Of a stretch of 64,000 bases of DNA, positions 1 to 13,845 are shown in pieces. The notes beneath the pieces were generated by a model. That model saw only the letters and a list, made by a program, of their open reading frames with translations. It was not told the origin of the DNA and did no database searches. The stretch comes from Apostichopus japonicus. Lineage: Eukaryota; Echinodermata; Holothuroidea; Aspidochirotida; Stichopodidae. The position numbers and the translations under genes are program-made. The DNA is taken from the NCBI RefSeq assembly GCF_037975245.1, contig NC_092568.1, positions 22,594,501 through 22,658,500 on the forward strand, in the 5' to 3' direction. How positions within the stretch are numbered: position 1 is the stretch's first letter; the number at the start of each line of letters is the position of its first letter.

Positions 1-1634
1 TAATCTTCAAATACACATATATATCCATCTCTAAAGTTTGGAATGAATTAGCGACATGAAATGTGAGGAGATAAGTATAGACAGAGGCCATACCATCAGT
101 TAGATTGGTGGTAGCATACAGGTTGTGGGGTACAGTAAGGGGAATGAGTCGATTGTACCAGAGGTTGCAGAGTAAAGTCTTAAACGGGTTTGGTATCGTC
201 GTTGGCCAGCAGGCAGATGATGTTCAGTAGGGTAGTGGCTAATATGCATTGTGTGTATAAACTGTACAATACTATATATTTATGTTGGTCATATTGGTCA
301 AATTATATTGTCTAACGGGTGTACAAGTTGATATATTTTAATACGTATGTTTTTTTTTGTTTTTGGGGGGAGGAGGAGAGGAGGGGAGGGGTAAGGGGAG
401 GGGGATAAGGTAAACACAAGTGCCTGATGAAAATAAACTTTAAAAAAAAAACTACTTATAAATCAATTAAATAAAGTTGTAAAGTGACATTGGAATTTAT
501 TCAACAGTGTTGAAAATTCTTTACAATTTTGCTTTGAACTCTTTCCCAACATTGATCAATTTGTAATATATTGCACATTGCAGTACCACCCACGGTTATT
601 TTTATTTTTAGCAACAAGTGATGATTTATTTATACCGTACGATACAAAAAGAAAAACAACCGCAAGTCAGCTTTTGAATGTTATAGTGGAATGTTGAAGA
701 GTATTAACCACGACAGATTTAACAAATTTATTGTGTAACTTGAACTAACAGAGATAGATTTATTAAGGGACATTGTATATAACTAAGGGCATACTTGGTC
801 TACACAGATCGTCTATGTTATAAAACCAAGTAACTTGTTCAGCGCATACAGTATCTACAAAGAACACAGTCTCAGTTTAAGTCAGTTTGTTTTGCATACA
901 GTACCAAAGCCCCACCCTGTGCTTTATGGCAAGAGTCCAGAAATTTACCCAGTGCACATTTTCCACACCATCCTTCCAAATCTTTACGAATAGGTCCAAT
1001 TCCCAGAATTCATCAGTGATTATATAGTAATTCCTTGCTTAGCGTTAATATATATTAATGTAGAAACCCAGTAGCTCAGCTCTTCTGTACACGTACACAA
1101 TTTAACTGACTACTCGCAGATGAAGAATATTCAATTCATATTGATCGACCGATCTTGTCATTGTCAAGAATATGAACATGGATCAATAATTTTCTATGGC
1201 CCTGGACTGGAAAATAAACACCGCCTACACATCGCATATTGCCGCTTCTCCTATCAGTGCAGCCAATGGAATTATAACAATCCACTACTGTGTGTGTGAT
1301 AATAATACAAATAAAAGTTCATTCCTGTACATCACAAAACTTACTGGTTTATAACAGCTAGACTTTTCACTTTTAATACCTTTCTCCCTTTCTCCACTAC
1401 TCTCTAGAAACAGTACCTAACTTTCAAAACATGGCAACATTTAGCGATACATGTCGCCCAAACTGATCTACTGTACTTCCAATCATTCTTGTCCCATACT
1501 ATTTGGTCTTCCTTTGTGAACCTACTATTTTTTCTACATTTCTGAGGGTAATTGTTCAAATACTATACTTTTTGGTAGAATTATATACATTATGACCGAT
1601 CCCACCCTAGTTAGTACCAGGGAGTTGCTATGTT

Positions 1635-1866
1635 CCATAACAACTCCCTCGTTAGTACAGTCAGTAGCTGTGTGCTGTATGTGTGGTACATCAATGGTAT
1701 CATGAGATTGGGTACTTTATTTATGTCAGATTGCAATCTCTCTCTAGTCTCCATAACAACTCCCTAGTTATAGTAAAGTCAGTAGCTGTATGCTGTATGT
1801 GTGATACATCAATGGTATCATGAGATTGGGTACTTTATTTATGTCCGACTGCAATCTCTCCCTTGC
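1635..1866 (+). repeat. Tandem duplication of about 116 bp
   Basis: Copies 1635-1750 and 1751-1866 both start CCATAACAACTCCCT and share CAGTAGCTGT(G/A)TGCTGTAT, ACATCAATGGTATCATGAG and TTGGGTACTTTATTTATGTC. Only scattered differences are seen, so the duplication is fairly young. Confidence 0.9.
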
Positions 1867-2071
1867 CTCTTCTTCCATCTTGGTATTTATTCAGTTCCAT
1901 TATAAAGGTACAGACTAGACTATTATAAAGGCTGTGAAGTTTGCATGCCTTGTGCCCTCTGAACCGTGACCACAGGGATGCTTCCCAGTATCCTGTATCC
2001 ATCTTCATCACTCTGCATTGACAACATTTACAACTTGTTGTTTCTAAACATAATCTCCAAATTCACCAGAG

Positions 2072-2112
2072 AAAGAGAGCGCGAGAGAGAGAGAGATGGA
2101 GAGAATGAGAGA
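2072..2112 (+). repeat. (GA)n-rich microsatellite
   Basis: Imperfect GA run (GAGAAAGAGAGCGCGAGAGA and onward). Confidence 0.8.
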
Positions 2113-5100
2113 GTGAGAAGAAAGAAGACTGGCATCTTTTAAAGGATGTAATCTTAGATAACTTTCTCCACTTCAAAATCCATGTGATGATGTCATCAAG
2201 ACTGCGATTAGTTTTCCAATGTCAATGCTAGCATGCTCACGATCTGACCCTGAGATTTTGATTGCTGGATTGACGAAAGGATGTAATTTCAACACTGCCT
2301 TTTACGGACCACTACCTTGAAGAAATCCCCCCCCCCCCTCCGATGGAAGACGATATGGTGTTTATGGTTAGGCACAAAACAGGAAAAATAATCCATGGTC
2401 ATCCTGCTACATTAAAATCATCACATCTGCATACTCTGTTCCTAACTTGAAGGAGATGATGCTTTTTATGTATGTGAACATTTTTGCCGGATAAGTTTCC
2501 AGATACAGGACTAGCGCCCTCTAAAGGGAGATTCAGTAATGGTCAATAATACAGATATCCAACACAACACTTATCATTTACTTGTTGATTTGTGATCGAA
2601 ACATGAGAAATTCCAAATTCATCATAGTTTACTTCTGATCTATGGTGGTTGTCCCTGTAGTGCACCAATTAGATACATCTTACATGACAAGCATATAACC
2701 TAGGCCACACTGTAATTACTTGTGGGAGTATCTATCAAGCTATAAATTTGAATCTGATGGCTGCCGACACCATATATTTGGAAGTAATATACATGTATGC
2801 AAGAATATGCACCAGTTGTAACTTTCGTTTTCTTTCGTTCTCGATTCCTAACCAATACACATGTCTACTGTATAAGTTGAACTAGAATATTTTCACCGGG
2901 CTGGTTACAAGATGGGTAAAGTTTCATTGTCTGCTGTTTTTGTTGAGGCAAAAAATAAGTGGTATCTGGAGTCTCATTGCCACCAACTCTGTATCGAATC
3001 TGCACTGCATCTATAGTCACCCCCCTCCCAATAGATTGATCTACACTACAAATGTGGACATCACAGTCCTGCCCCCCGCCCCCCCCCCCCGCCCCCAGCT
3101 TAAGTCAAGCTGTCCCCTCCATCTTCTCCTGTTTTTGTTGATTAAATCCTGATTCCAACAGTTGGCAGTTATTGTCTATATTTTAGACCACCCTATCAAT
3201 TTTTGCCAGGATTATAATTTATTACTATCATCATTAGTTCGCCCCCAATTTTTTTCCAACGTGGAGGAGCTGCCTTCTGTGCATGTCCAAGCAGGAATAC
3301 GTCCCCCCACCCCCCCCCCCCCACAGATGGCTGTTTTATCTATTTAGCCACTTAATAAGTTTATTTGGTATCAGCAGCAAAAACAAATTTCAGTGGTGAT
3401 TAAAATACTTTATTAAAATTTGTACATGTGTGACCAATATTTGACCTCTACCATATTTGGGATAACTTCTGATAACATGGTTCATTAGGTTTTTCTTCCC
3501 CTTTCTGCTCGGATGACCTTTAATCCACAAAAGATTTTTTAAATATAGTCGCCGCGCCGCCGCACTACAACAAGATCAATGACAGACCTATTCCAATATA
3601 CTCTGTAGGAAGGCAATGAATGACAACAGAGATACTAACAGGAGATCTAATCTTGGTAATGGAGGCTATAGCCAAACACGTATAGAGCGCTCTGACTCTC
3701 CTCTACAAAAGAGAACTAGAAAATTGGAGGACGTAATTTAATCTTACGGTCAAGATGTCTGGATATAACTCATAACGGTCACTCAGTTTTTCTTCTAATA
3801 TTTCCATCCATGTGACTGAAATGTTTAGAGGAACAGAGTTCGTACTACAGAGCAAAAATTCCACAGCACGCCTTTTTTATATTCTTTTTCATCAGTTTAA
3901 AAACAATGTCATGAAAAATGTCATGAAAAATGTCTTGGTTGATACAGGCAAAGAAAGAAAGCATAAATATGTCAATGGGTGGCTTAAAGTAACATGGCAA
4001 AATTTGTTTGGAAATTGCAATGCCTGGCAAAATCAAAGTGACTGCGGTTACTGGTCGTGTGTTATTAGGAGGGAAATGGAACGCATCATTCAAAAAGCCT
4101 GTTAGATATTGTGGTTACCAATAGCGCCCATAAAAATGGTTCTTACAAACATCATGGTGGACAAACATATTCAGAAATCTACTTTACAAGTTTTTTTCTG
4201 GTTTCAACCAAATTCACCTTTGACCTCTACAAACTCTTTCAAATCATCTTATTTATCATCTTACTATCTTATTAGTAATTCTCATACTCAATGTTTATAT
4301 TAAATACTGTCCCAATAACAAAGTCTAGAAAAGTGTTTTGCATTCATGTAACCAATGTTACTCTGTAAGGGGTGATAAGTTGGTCGCAGTTGTGGGTAAC
4401 CACATGACAGATGTTTAATCCAGAACAGGACCCTTCATCATTCTCTGGGGCTTGCGATGTAAACAACACTCCAGTTTAACCCATACACTAATGATAAAAT
4501 CATGATACTGACAGGTGGGGTGAGACAGACCAGTGAAAAAACTACAGAGCAAGTGCAAAGCATTATTAAATCGTGACAAACAGTTTAATGATGTCCCGAA
4601 AACTCATTGTGTTTGGATAACTACAAGTCAAGCAGTTACTCTTTGAAATTATCTCATCTGAGAAACAAAACTATTCTAATTAAATAATTTCTGCAAATGA
4701 AATGACATGTTAAATGTTTACTTACCATAATTCTACTATAATTATCATAGTTGTCTGTGTAAATTGAAAGTATCTTGACCTTCAAGATGTCTTTTAAAGG
4801 TCACCCACTGTACTGTAAGAAACAACATTGTCCTAATCACTCTAATAGGCATTATAAATCATGAAAATAGCTGCACCTTCTATCAAAATCCATCAATGAT
4901 TAACCATTTTACAAGTCTTCTCTTAATTCTAGTTTTGTTTATGAATAAACATTAGCTAATTATGCACATTGATGATGTAAAGGGAGTGACTGCTTAATTT
5001 CTGTTTTGTTATTTCTTTGTTTTTGCAACCTTCATTTCAAGGACACTGAACAGATGTTTGTAGCCAATATTTTATTAACTTCATTGAAAAGGAGAACATA

Positions 5101-8100
5101 TCATTATATATGTGGGCTTGTAATTAGGGGTTAACTTATTAAGGGCTAAAATAAGAAAGTTTGATGAGCACAACACTCTACATCATAGTTTGCACATATT
5201 GTTGATGAATTCGAAAAATTTCAACAGATTTTCAATGCGATTATCACACACAACACATGTACTGAATATTGGCTGGGTGTCCGTAGACCTTGAATTAACA
5301 TGTTTTCTAAGATTTCATCTTTCTCAATTCACTGTTACTGTACATATATTGCTTTAAGGTAGATGCAATTAACACAGTTTCCAGTCTGTATCTCAGTAGA
5401 CTCAGTTATCTGATCTTAGAGCTAGGTTGTTTCTTATATACATGCCCCCTCCACCCCCTCCACCCCCCCCCCCAATTTATTAATTTAAACAGAGACTTTA
5501 ACAGTAGAGAAGCAAATGTCCTGCTAAGAATTTCTGTAGATATCAAGTTGTCGATAAAAACTTCACAATCGCAGTTATTAAAATTCCACCGTCCAAATCT
5601 CTTTGACCATAAATAAGCCAAATGATTACTTTTCTTCCTCCTCAAACCGCGACAAGTCATAAATTGTGGAATTTGAAGTCAACATTTGCCAACCTTTGAA
5701 AATCAAAACAGACATACTGTACATGTATTTTTTTCATCAATCCTTTGGAATGAAAAGTGGGGAAAAAAAGGGGGGGGAGAGAAAAATAATTCTCACGAGT
5801 TTATTAGACTAAGGGGCGTCTGTGATAAGACCCATAACGTTTAATGCTTTCTTTCTTTACTCTCTGTTACAGTATTTTAATTGAAAGAAATCCACCTTGC
5901 AAGTAGCCTCAGTAGTTTTCTTGTATCCAGTAAAACTTCCGATTAAAAAAGACTTTATCTGCATCAGTTACATGAATAAAATGTAGAGTATTCAATTTCC
6001 CTGTTGGCAATATAAATCTGGTGGATGGCAGAGGGCAGTATATTGTCTCTTGGGAATACCCTGCTACCTTTAATATTAACTATAGTACTTTGGGTTTTCT
6101 TTTGCTGATACTAATTCCAATCTCAGCTTCTAATTTGTGAGATTGAAAAGTTAGATCCAATATTTGTATAGGCCTGCTTCTTTTCATTATTACAGTAGTA
6201 GTAATTTAACGTATGTATACAGATGATACAGTGCTTCATTAGGATGGAAGTTTATCAGCCAATATTAAAGTAGGATTGATGATAAATGGCAATCACTTGG
6301 ATGCCGCATAACTTAAGTGGTTTGACAGTGATTGGTTAACATTAAAGTGAATACACACTGATGGATGGTTTGTATACCACAGCAGCAATTTTGTAACGGA
6401 AGGAAGCACGAGGGAATAAAACAAAAGTGACGGGAAGTGAAAATGTATACAAATCCTAGATAACTTCACTATTTGGGAGAGAGAAGAAATGAGGGTGACA
6501 CAATGAAAGTGACCCGTTTCCAGGGAGGGGGGTAGGATGGGCGCTGAATGGTTATTAAACATCTCCAGTACAGGAAGAACGAGTAAGAGTGCAGCTCATT
6601 TGGGGAGACATGTAAGTGATGAGTAAATCTTGATTGTTCTTTGAGCAGACATTAACACAGCAGCTGAACTAATTACACAATGTAAAACACCGCTCAGAGG
6701 CTTTCAACCTAATTAATTTCATCCACAGTGATGATGTAAGTACTGTAAATTATGCAAACATCTGTGCACAGTGCACACAGTTAATTACGTTCATAGTGAC
6801 AGAACTAATTGCCACTGTGATCAATTAAGAAACAGGTATTAATTCTTTAAAAAAAATTAATAGTAAGTTCTTTGAAAAAATAATATTAAGAGAATGCTGG
6901 TGGCAAATGAAACCTGCCAGTAGAAAAATGTCTACACAGCAGATTTAAACTACTGTATTAACTGTACTTTGACATTTAGTAGTCCTGCTAGATCATTGTG
7001 TAAAGGCTACATGGTTAGATACAGTACTGTTTTAGCTACACTACAGTAGCAAGTCCATTCCTACTGTACTGCTTTAAGTTTTTTACATATTTTTTTTAAA
7101 TTTGAAACTTAAATGAATATGATGAAAAGCAGGTTTGTTAACGCTTATGCAGTGATGCATTTTTAGAAAGCTAATTTCTGAAGAGAAAGTTCATCAACCT
7201 AGATGACTAATTTAATTCCTGACAAAAGTCCTGCTATTAAAATTAAGGAACACCGAGAATCAAAGAAGGAAACCTTAGCATGTGATGAACGACGAAGAGA
7301 GAGAAAGAGGTGGGGAAGAAAAAAGACAGGGAATTAAATTTGAACGCTCTTTAGAGAACTAACAGGTGAAAGTGAAAGTTAAAAAGAAAACTTGAAAAGA
7401 TTGGTTTATATAATGTAGATTCAAGTAGAAGTTAATACTATACTGTTGGTCTTTCATACATGTATATGTACAAGACTTGACTATATATATCCACGCAATG
7501 TACTTTTCTCAACCATGTTGTCAGATGCACTTCTGTCTATAAACTCAGTGAATCCATATATACAGTAGTTCAAATTAGGAGAGGATTGATATAGTGTACA
7601 GTACTATTGGAGTATCATGTACTATAAATATGCAGAGATGTGAACATTTCTTGTGTGACATAAAGTAAATTTACTTCCAAGCTTTCATAAGAAAATGATA
7701 TCAAATTATGTTTCAAATAAATTGTAGCAAATTCAAGTTTCACGATGTTATATGCTTTCAATTTCTGTGCAAAGTGTTTTTTGGGTTTTTTTTTTTTGGG
7801 GGGGGGGGAGGGCGGTGGGAGGAAATGTAATATTATACTATATAGTAAACATTCATACTGCATTATGACCTCTACAACAGAGACCCCCTGGTGTATTGCA
7901 TGATTTCTGATTTTAATCTTTGGTATGTTTTTCTTTAGTCTTCTACCAAAATGAAGCATTTTATTAATTCTTAACTACAGTTCTATCTCATTTTGTTCTT
8001 AATTTACTTAATTTTTTTTGCATTTAAATATGTTTTAGTCTTGAGCTCTCAATCACCCATTAAAACCAAATGTAAACTTTAAACTGACAACTACCATACG

Positions 8101-9333
8101 CTACTCTATGGTACTTAAATTCATCCCGAGATACTATAACCGATCAATTTTTATCTGGTGATATGTCGTGTCTAATGTCTTTTCATTTGTTCCTTTTCTC
8201 TTTAATACCGCAATCATTATATTTCCAGTGTTTTATAAAATTTTTAGAAACATTATAACACAGAAATTATAGACAACTTAAGAAAAAAGACTTGTGCAAT
8301 TATGTTATTGACAGAGCATTGTATTGCATCCATACAACATCTTCTGGATCCATATTTGTCAATTGTCTTCTCGTTCTAATAAAACCAAAGATGGCCTTCT
8401 CTGGAGCTACAGAAGCCTTTATAAACAATTCCTCTCTTGAATGTCTGTCTTCATCTCACAGGCAAATGATAAAAGGAGGCAGCATAGATGGCATACAAAA
8501 AGAATGGGTTGTCTTGGCAACCCTAAGATGGCAAAGCTTTGCCAATTGGCAAATGTTTACACATGACAAATGTTAACACAATATGTTAATTGATGTTGGA
8601 CTGGTATATATTACAACACCTGAGACAACTCTGATATGACTCTCTGACTCAGTGTAGACAAAGGTTAAATATATACTCTTTTAAAACAAAACAAAGTACA
8701 ACATACAGTATTGTCATAGACAGAGCTAACATCAATCCTATAATGAATATCATATTCTCTACTTAAAATTAGATCATATTAATTCCAGTTATAGTAATTG
8801 GCGCTACCTCATATATTGTACTTGCTTTTAACAGACCAAATTTATATTAAGTTTATTTCTGATAATAACATGAAAGTGTTATGAAATTGTTGCAGAAATT
8901 AATATATACCAGTGATTCAATGAGACTGACAAACATCTGATCTGCTTTGATAAGAAATAATCTCGATCCTACTGTATAGTCAGTCTGTTACCATGACGAC
9001 TGCAACCAACTTGCACCTGAACAAACTGAACCATCCCCCAGGTAAAACTAACAAGAGTCAAGTCTAGAATACCTTCAATGTTACAAGCGTTGACAAAAAA
9101 AATTATGTTAATTCATATTTAACAAACTGCCAGAGCAATATATATCAATTTGAAGAAGGTTACTCAATGACATCAAGTACGATAAGAAACCACACAAATC
9201 AGTAACCAAAGATCCTATCCATTATTTTCCTAGGCTTGTAGCAAAGTTACTAGTACTACCTACCAATGTGGTACATGTGCTTGTGATTCTGACCTGACAT
9301 CTCTCAACTGACCTAGAATCACAACATCCTAAC

Positions 9334-9606
9334 TGACCGTTATGATTTCATTGCAGCCTATAGTAAATGACCGTTACGATTTCATTGCAGCCTATAGTAA
9401 ATGACCATTATGATATCATTGCAGCCTATAGTAAATGACCGTTATGATATCATTGCAGCCTATAGTAAATGGCTGTTATGATTTTTATTGCAGCCTATAG
9501 TAAATGGCCGTTATGATTTCATTGCAGCCTATAGTAAATGGCCGTTATGATTTCATTGCAGCCTATAGTAAATGACCATTATGATTTCATTGCAGCCTAT
9601 AGTAAA
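9334..9606 (+). repeat. Minisatellite, 8 copies of a 34-bp unit
   Basis: Eight tandem units begin TGACCGTTATGATTTCATTG and end CAGCCTATAGTAAA; one unit has an extra T. Differences are single substitutions (C/T at the CGTTAT core, TTTC/TATC). Each unit contains TTTCATTGCAG, which resembles a splice acceptor. The ORF starting inside it is not considered real. Confidence 0.95.
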
Positions 9607-11089
9607 TGCCAATTATGTTTCATTTACTTATTTATCCTAAAAGTACAGTCCAACATGTCAGTCACTCAAAGGTCAAAGCTTATAATTCTCAGCTGTATAG
9701 CACTGCAACTATATCTCACTGCATTAATTCAGGCTAAACTGTTTTTTGTTTTGGTTGTTTTAGTAACTATTTTATCTTTTTTAACTAATCTACACAACGA
9801 ATACCATTTCTGTCAAAAATTGATTCCAATTATTATATACTTCTGTAAAATTGATATGGAATACTATTTACTCCAGGTTGCCTAGCCAACTGAAGAAATG
9901 TTATGTCTTGATTGATCTCAACAGCAATATAACATAGGGAGATATAAAGTGTTGTCATGGTTACCATACACTAGCCCTGCTCACAAAAGAGTTGAATTTC
10001 AACAGCCAAGAGGCATTCAATAAGAAGCATGTATGAACAATTCATTTTCTACCAATATTTTCTCAAAATTTAAATTATTTAATACTTTGCTTGGTAATTC
10101 CAATGGTTTTAATAAATGCTACCAAACTGTGTTGAATTGTGCAAGTATTTATAAACAACCACATAAATAGCCTCTTACGAAGTCATTAAGCCGACCAATA
10201 CCAACCAGTTTATATTGTTCGTTTATTTCATTCCAGAAATTTTAAATTATTATAATTATTTATTATAAAATGCATACATGTTCAAATTCCAACAAGTTTC
10301 ACTAATTTTGGTTGACAAATGTAATACATTTAGCATCTAGCATTTAAGTGTTGAAGATATGACATTTAGATAAACTCCTATCATACCCCAACACCTCACT
10401 TGTTCTGCCACTATAAACAAACATTTCAGATGAAACATTCCAGAAGCACAATCAGCTTCGGAAATATATTAACTCGAAACTCGATCAGAGGCAATAATTT
10501 CCAAGTCATCCGTTTTCCTAGACTTGGTTAAAATTCGATAAGAGTTTCATAAAAACTGAGAATGCTGCATAATTGAACTGGAAGATTTTGACTCTACTGC
10601 TAGCACTATGAATTGAGCTACAGTAATGTCCTTTGCTGAGAGTTTTTGATCATTTGATCTCATCCCTTTATGTAATTTACTGAGCACTGTTTATATTCCA
10701 ACCAAGTTTCACTAATTTTTGAGAATGGTATAGTAAATTGATTGAAACATACAATAAAGTCAATTGTTTACATTGAATAAAAGATCAACTTATATTTATA
10801 CATATATGGAATCTGGATATGGATACCATACTGTAACACATTTAACATTTTTAACATCATAGCGTTTTAACACATTCGAAATTGTAGTGTCAAAGGTCGT
10901 ATATAGTATCTACTGTACTGTGAAACCAAATTGTGCTACATGAGATATCTGCAACGCCATGGTTTCGTGACTTGTTTAAAATTAGACACAAACAGGTGTA
11001 CTGTAAGCATGACAGTAATAAGATCTTTACAACCCTAACTCAATGCTAGTGAATAATGATGGTATGTGAATTGCTATGCAAATTGACGT

Positions 11090-11153
11090 AATCTAAATTA
11101 TGTAGTATTACCATATTACAAAATCTAAATTATGTAGTATAACCATATTACAG
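11090..11153 (+). repeat. Two tandem 32-bp copies
   Basis: AATCTAAATTATGTAGTAT followed by (T/A)ACCATATTACA occurs twice in a row with almost no change. Confidence 0.8.
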
Positions 11154-11334
11154 AATATGTTCTAGCTGCTTAATCTGATATTCAGATACACACATACACT
11201 ATTGTAGAATTATGTACAGTACATTACTGATCAATATGGTCCACCACAAGTAAGTGGTTAGTAATTTGCAACATGATAGCTCGGGTCACATGTAAGAACT
11301 TGAGTACCGTTTTATTATTTTATTAAATCACTGT

Positions 11335-11440
11335 TTCAATTTTATGCTTAATTCTAAAGTGCTTTGAGATCATATTTTGATGTAAGGTGCAATAAGAATA
11401 AATTATTATCATTCTAATTATTATTATTATTACAAAATAA
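11335..11440 (+). mobile_element. 3' end of a SINE/LINE (GCTTTGAGAT plus ATT tail)
   Basis: AAAGTGCTTTGAGATCATAT is followed by AGGTGCAATAAGAATAAATT and (ATT)n. It is the same kind of terminus as at 26.55 kb. The fragment is short and the family is not determined. Confidence 0.45.
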
Positions 11441-11959
11441 TACTGTTGCATGAGTATAATTTATACTGTACATAATATATATTCCAATTTATGCATGGAT
11501 AATTATAAAAGTTTGATTTCTAACAATGTAATATAATGCCAGCACTACTGCGATTTTCCTAATTGGATTTTATGGTATATTACATCATAATAACCCGAAA
11601 AGTGTCTGATTGACGAAACGTTGAGGATCGAATCAAAATTTATTAAGTACTGGCCCATTTAATAATCTTAACTTTGTGGAACAATGTTTGCTTCCTTATT
11701 TTGATAAGTACTCTGTAGGTCTGACAACAGTGCAGACCAAACACTAAAGAAATTGAGTGATGAAGATTATCAATAACAATTGATGCATTTTTGTTTTAAA
11801 AACAATTCTGCAAAAGTTTGAAAAATGTATCATTTTTTCCCAAAACATTGTGTTTAAGGTTTGTATAAATTGCCTGTCATGCATGGTGATTATCAGATTC
11901 GGATGAGAAATTAAACTGTCTCCTTTTTGGAGGACAGATGGTCAATGCATGTACATCTT

Positions 11960-12275
11960 TTAGTTTCTCAACGTGATTTTGTCACTTTTATAAACTTGTG
12001 TTTTTATCTAGACTTTTACTTTTGTACAACTCTATTTTATGTGCTTATCCTTTGTTTTGTTTTTTATAGGGTTTGGTCTGTTTTATAGTCTTCTCATGTT
12101 TTTAGATTTTTATGTTCGTATTTTACATACTGTTTAATTTTCGTTTTTTCTAGACTTTTTATTCCTTTATTTTCTCTGTCTTTTTATTTTATTTTATTTG
12201 TTTTAGGTTTTGTAAGCGCCTAGAGACCTTTTGGTATTTGGAGCTTTATCAAGAACTTATTTATGATTATTATCC
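11960..12275 (+). mobile_element. Probable LINE 3' untranslated remnant
   Basis: A long T-rich, coding-free stretch ends GTAAGCGCCTAGAGACC...GGAGCTTTATCAAGAAC, then TTATTTATGATTATTAT. The terminus resembles the GCGCTT...TTATT ends at 26.6 kb and 11.4 kb. It is assigned by pattern only. Confidence 0.4.
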
Positions 12276-13525
12276 TACTGTATATTATAACAAGGCTTAC
12301 TGTATATTACATACTTAAGTATGTATTACTTACTGTATATGATATATGGTGAAGCAGTAAGAATGGTAAGTCCATATTAGGTTCTTACTGTTACTACACA
12401 GAATGAAACTTCCACATATGTTGTTGATATTTTCCCAATCAATCCAACTGTGACCAACCTTCTAGGATACATGTTTATTTAATGATGACCCTAGATACAG
12501 TAGATACCCATCCTATATACCAACACAATGAATAACAATTCATAACTCGATATTGCCAACCACTGCTACAATGCAACTTCATTCACACTATTCTACTGAA
12601 TCAGTCAATTCCAATTCAGTTTGAAATTCAATGTCACCCTCAGTCATGGTTATAAATGTTCCCTAATTTTGAACTACATACTGTACAGGAGATGAATGAA
12701 TTAAAAAGACAAAAAAACCTTAACCAATTCACTAAAATACTGAACATCAATCATACACAATAAACCTTCACTAAAGATTTATCAGCATGTCAAGATCTTA
12801 TAAACATGTACTGTACATTATATATATAACATGTCAGATTTAACATGTCACAGTTAACAACATACTTACAGACTACAATAAATGTACTGTACAAAGTGTG
12901 TATGAACACTGATTTTATTTTCTCAGTAATCACTCACTCATTGGGGTAAGTCTACACACTTCCCACCAACCTAAGTGAAAGGTCATGACTGTGTGACTTC
13001 CTCGCTTTCCTCTGTGTGTGTGTACCCTTACTTGGGACATGCATGCAAACAGGCTATACACATGTCATGACTGAAGTATGCTTACCAGCATATTAGAATT
13101 TGAGAAATTTATACCAAAACTAATAGTCATCTACAGGTACAGTATCAAAATAAATTTCTTTGATTTTTTTATTGCCAAACACAGCATTTTAATTAGTCAC
13201 TGAATTTAACTAATGTACACCTGTAATATTATCTGTAGCTTAAAGGAGACACCGAGACACAAACCCAACAACCATCAGTGTTAGCTAACTATGAGAGTGA
13301 AATTTGTGAAGAAAAACACTTCCCACAAGAAAATAAGTAAACTCTGGCTCTGTGATGTCATAGCACCATTTTGGATCTAAAACCATCTTACTTTCTCCTT
13401 GTTTTTCTATACATAGTTTTGAGGTAAAATGTTGACAGTAACAACAACGCCATCATTATGTCATGTTAAGAAGCTCTGCAATATTTCAGATTCAGCATTT
13501 ATTAAATACTCATCTGTGAGAGCAT

Positions 13526-13845
13526 ATATTAGTCATGTGGTTAAGGCAGTGGACTTGTGATCTAAGGCTTGCATGTTCAAGTCCTGGCCAGATTATTCTG
13601 TTGTGTCCTTGGGCACGGGCACTCCATCTCCATTGCCTCTCTTTACCCAGGTGTATAATATGGGGACCTGTGAGATGTACTGTCAGTTGGGCGCTGTTTA
13701 GCTGCTGCCATGTGGAGGGATTGTCTCCATATTTGACAGGTTATCGTTGACCGGGTAATATTGTTATGTGACATTGAGCATCGTTTTCGTTGGATAAGTC
13801 TGCGCTTTATTCATCCTCAATATTATTATAATTATTATCATCTGA
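13526..13845 (+). mobile_element. tRNA-derived SINE, same family as the 25.7-kb copy
   Basis: The tRNA-like head has GTGGTTAAGGCAGTGGAC and a decayed B-box TGTTCAAGTCC. It is followed by the shared central block (CCTTGGGCACGGGCACTCC, TTGCCTCTCTTTACCCAGG) and an AT-triplet tail near 13820-13845. The block matches the minus-strand SINE at 25.7-26.0 kb. The 71-codon ORF over it is a by-product. Confidence 0.75.

Larger units (their letters stand above)
1..9333. other. No gene recognised; inferred GALNT-like intron 1 or beyond
   Basis: AT-rich DNA with a tandem duplication at 1.6 kb, a GA tract and poly-C runs. Short ORFs (for example 94 codons at 8292-8576) show no domain, codon bias or consistent splice sites. 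TACAGTA/TACTGTA is very frequent. If the 18.6-kb exon is a real GALNT start, this is its first intron. Confidence 0.6.

Noticed and set aside
8292-8576. 94-codon plus ORF
   Set aside because: No domain, no splice context and repeated TTTGCCAATTGGCAAATG-like palindromic sequence at its end.
9334-9606. CRISPR-like regular repeat array
   Set aside because: Units are contiguous with no spacers, and the window is eukaryotic; it is a minisatellite.
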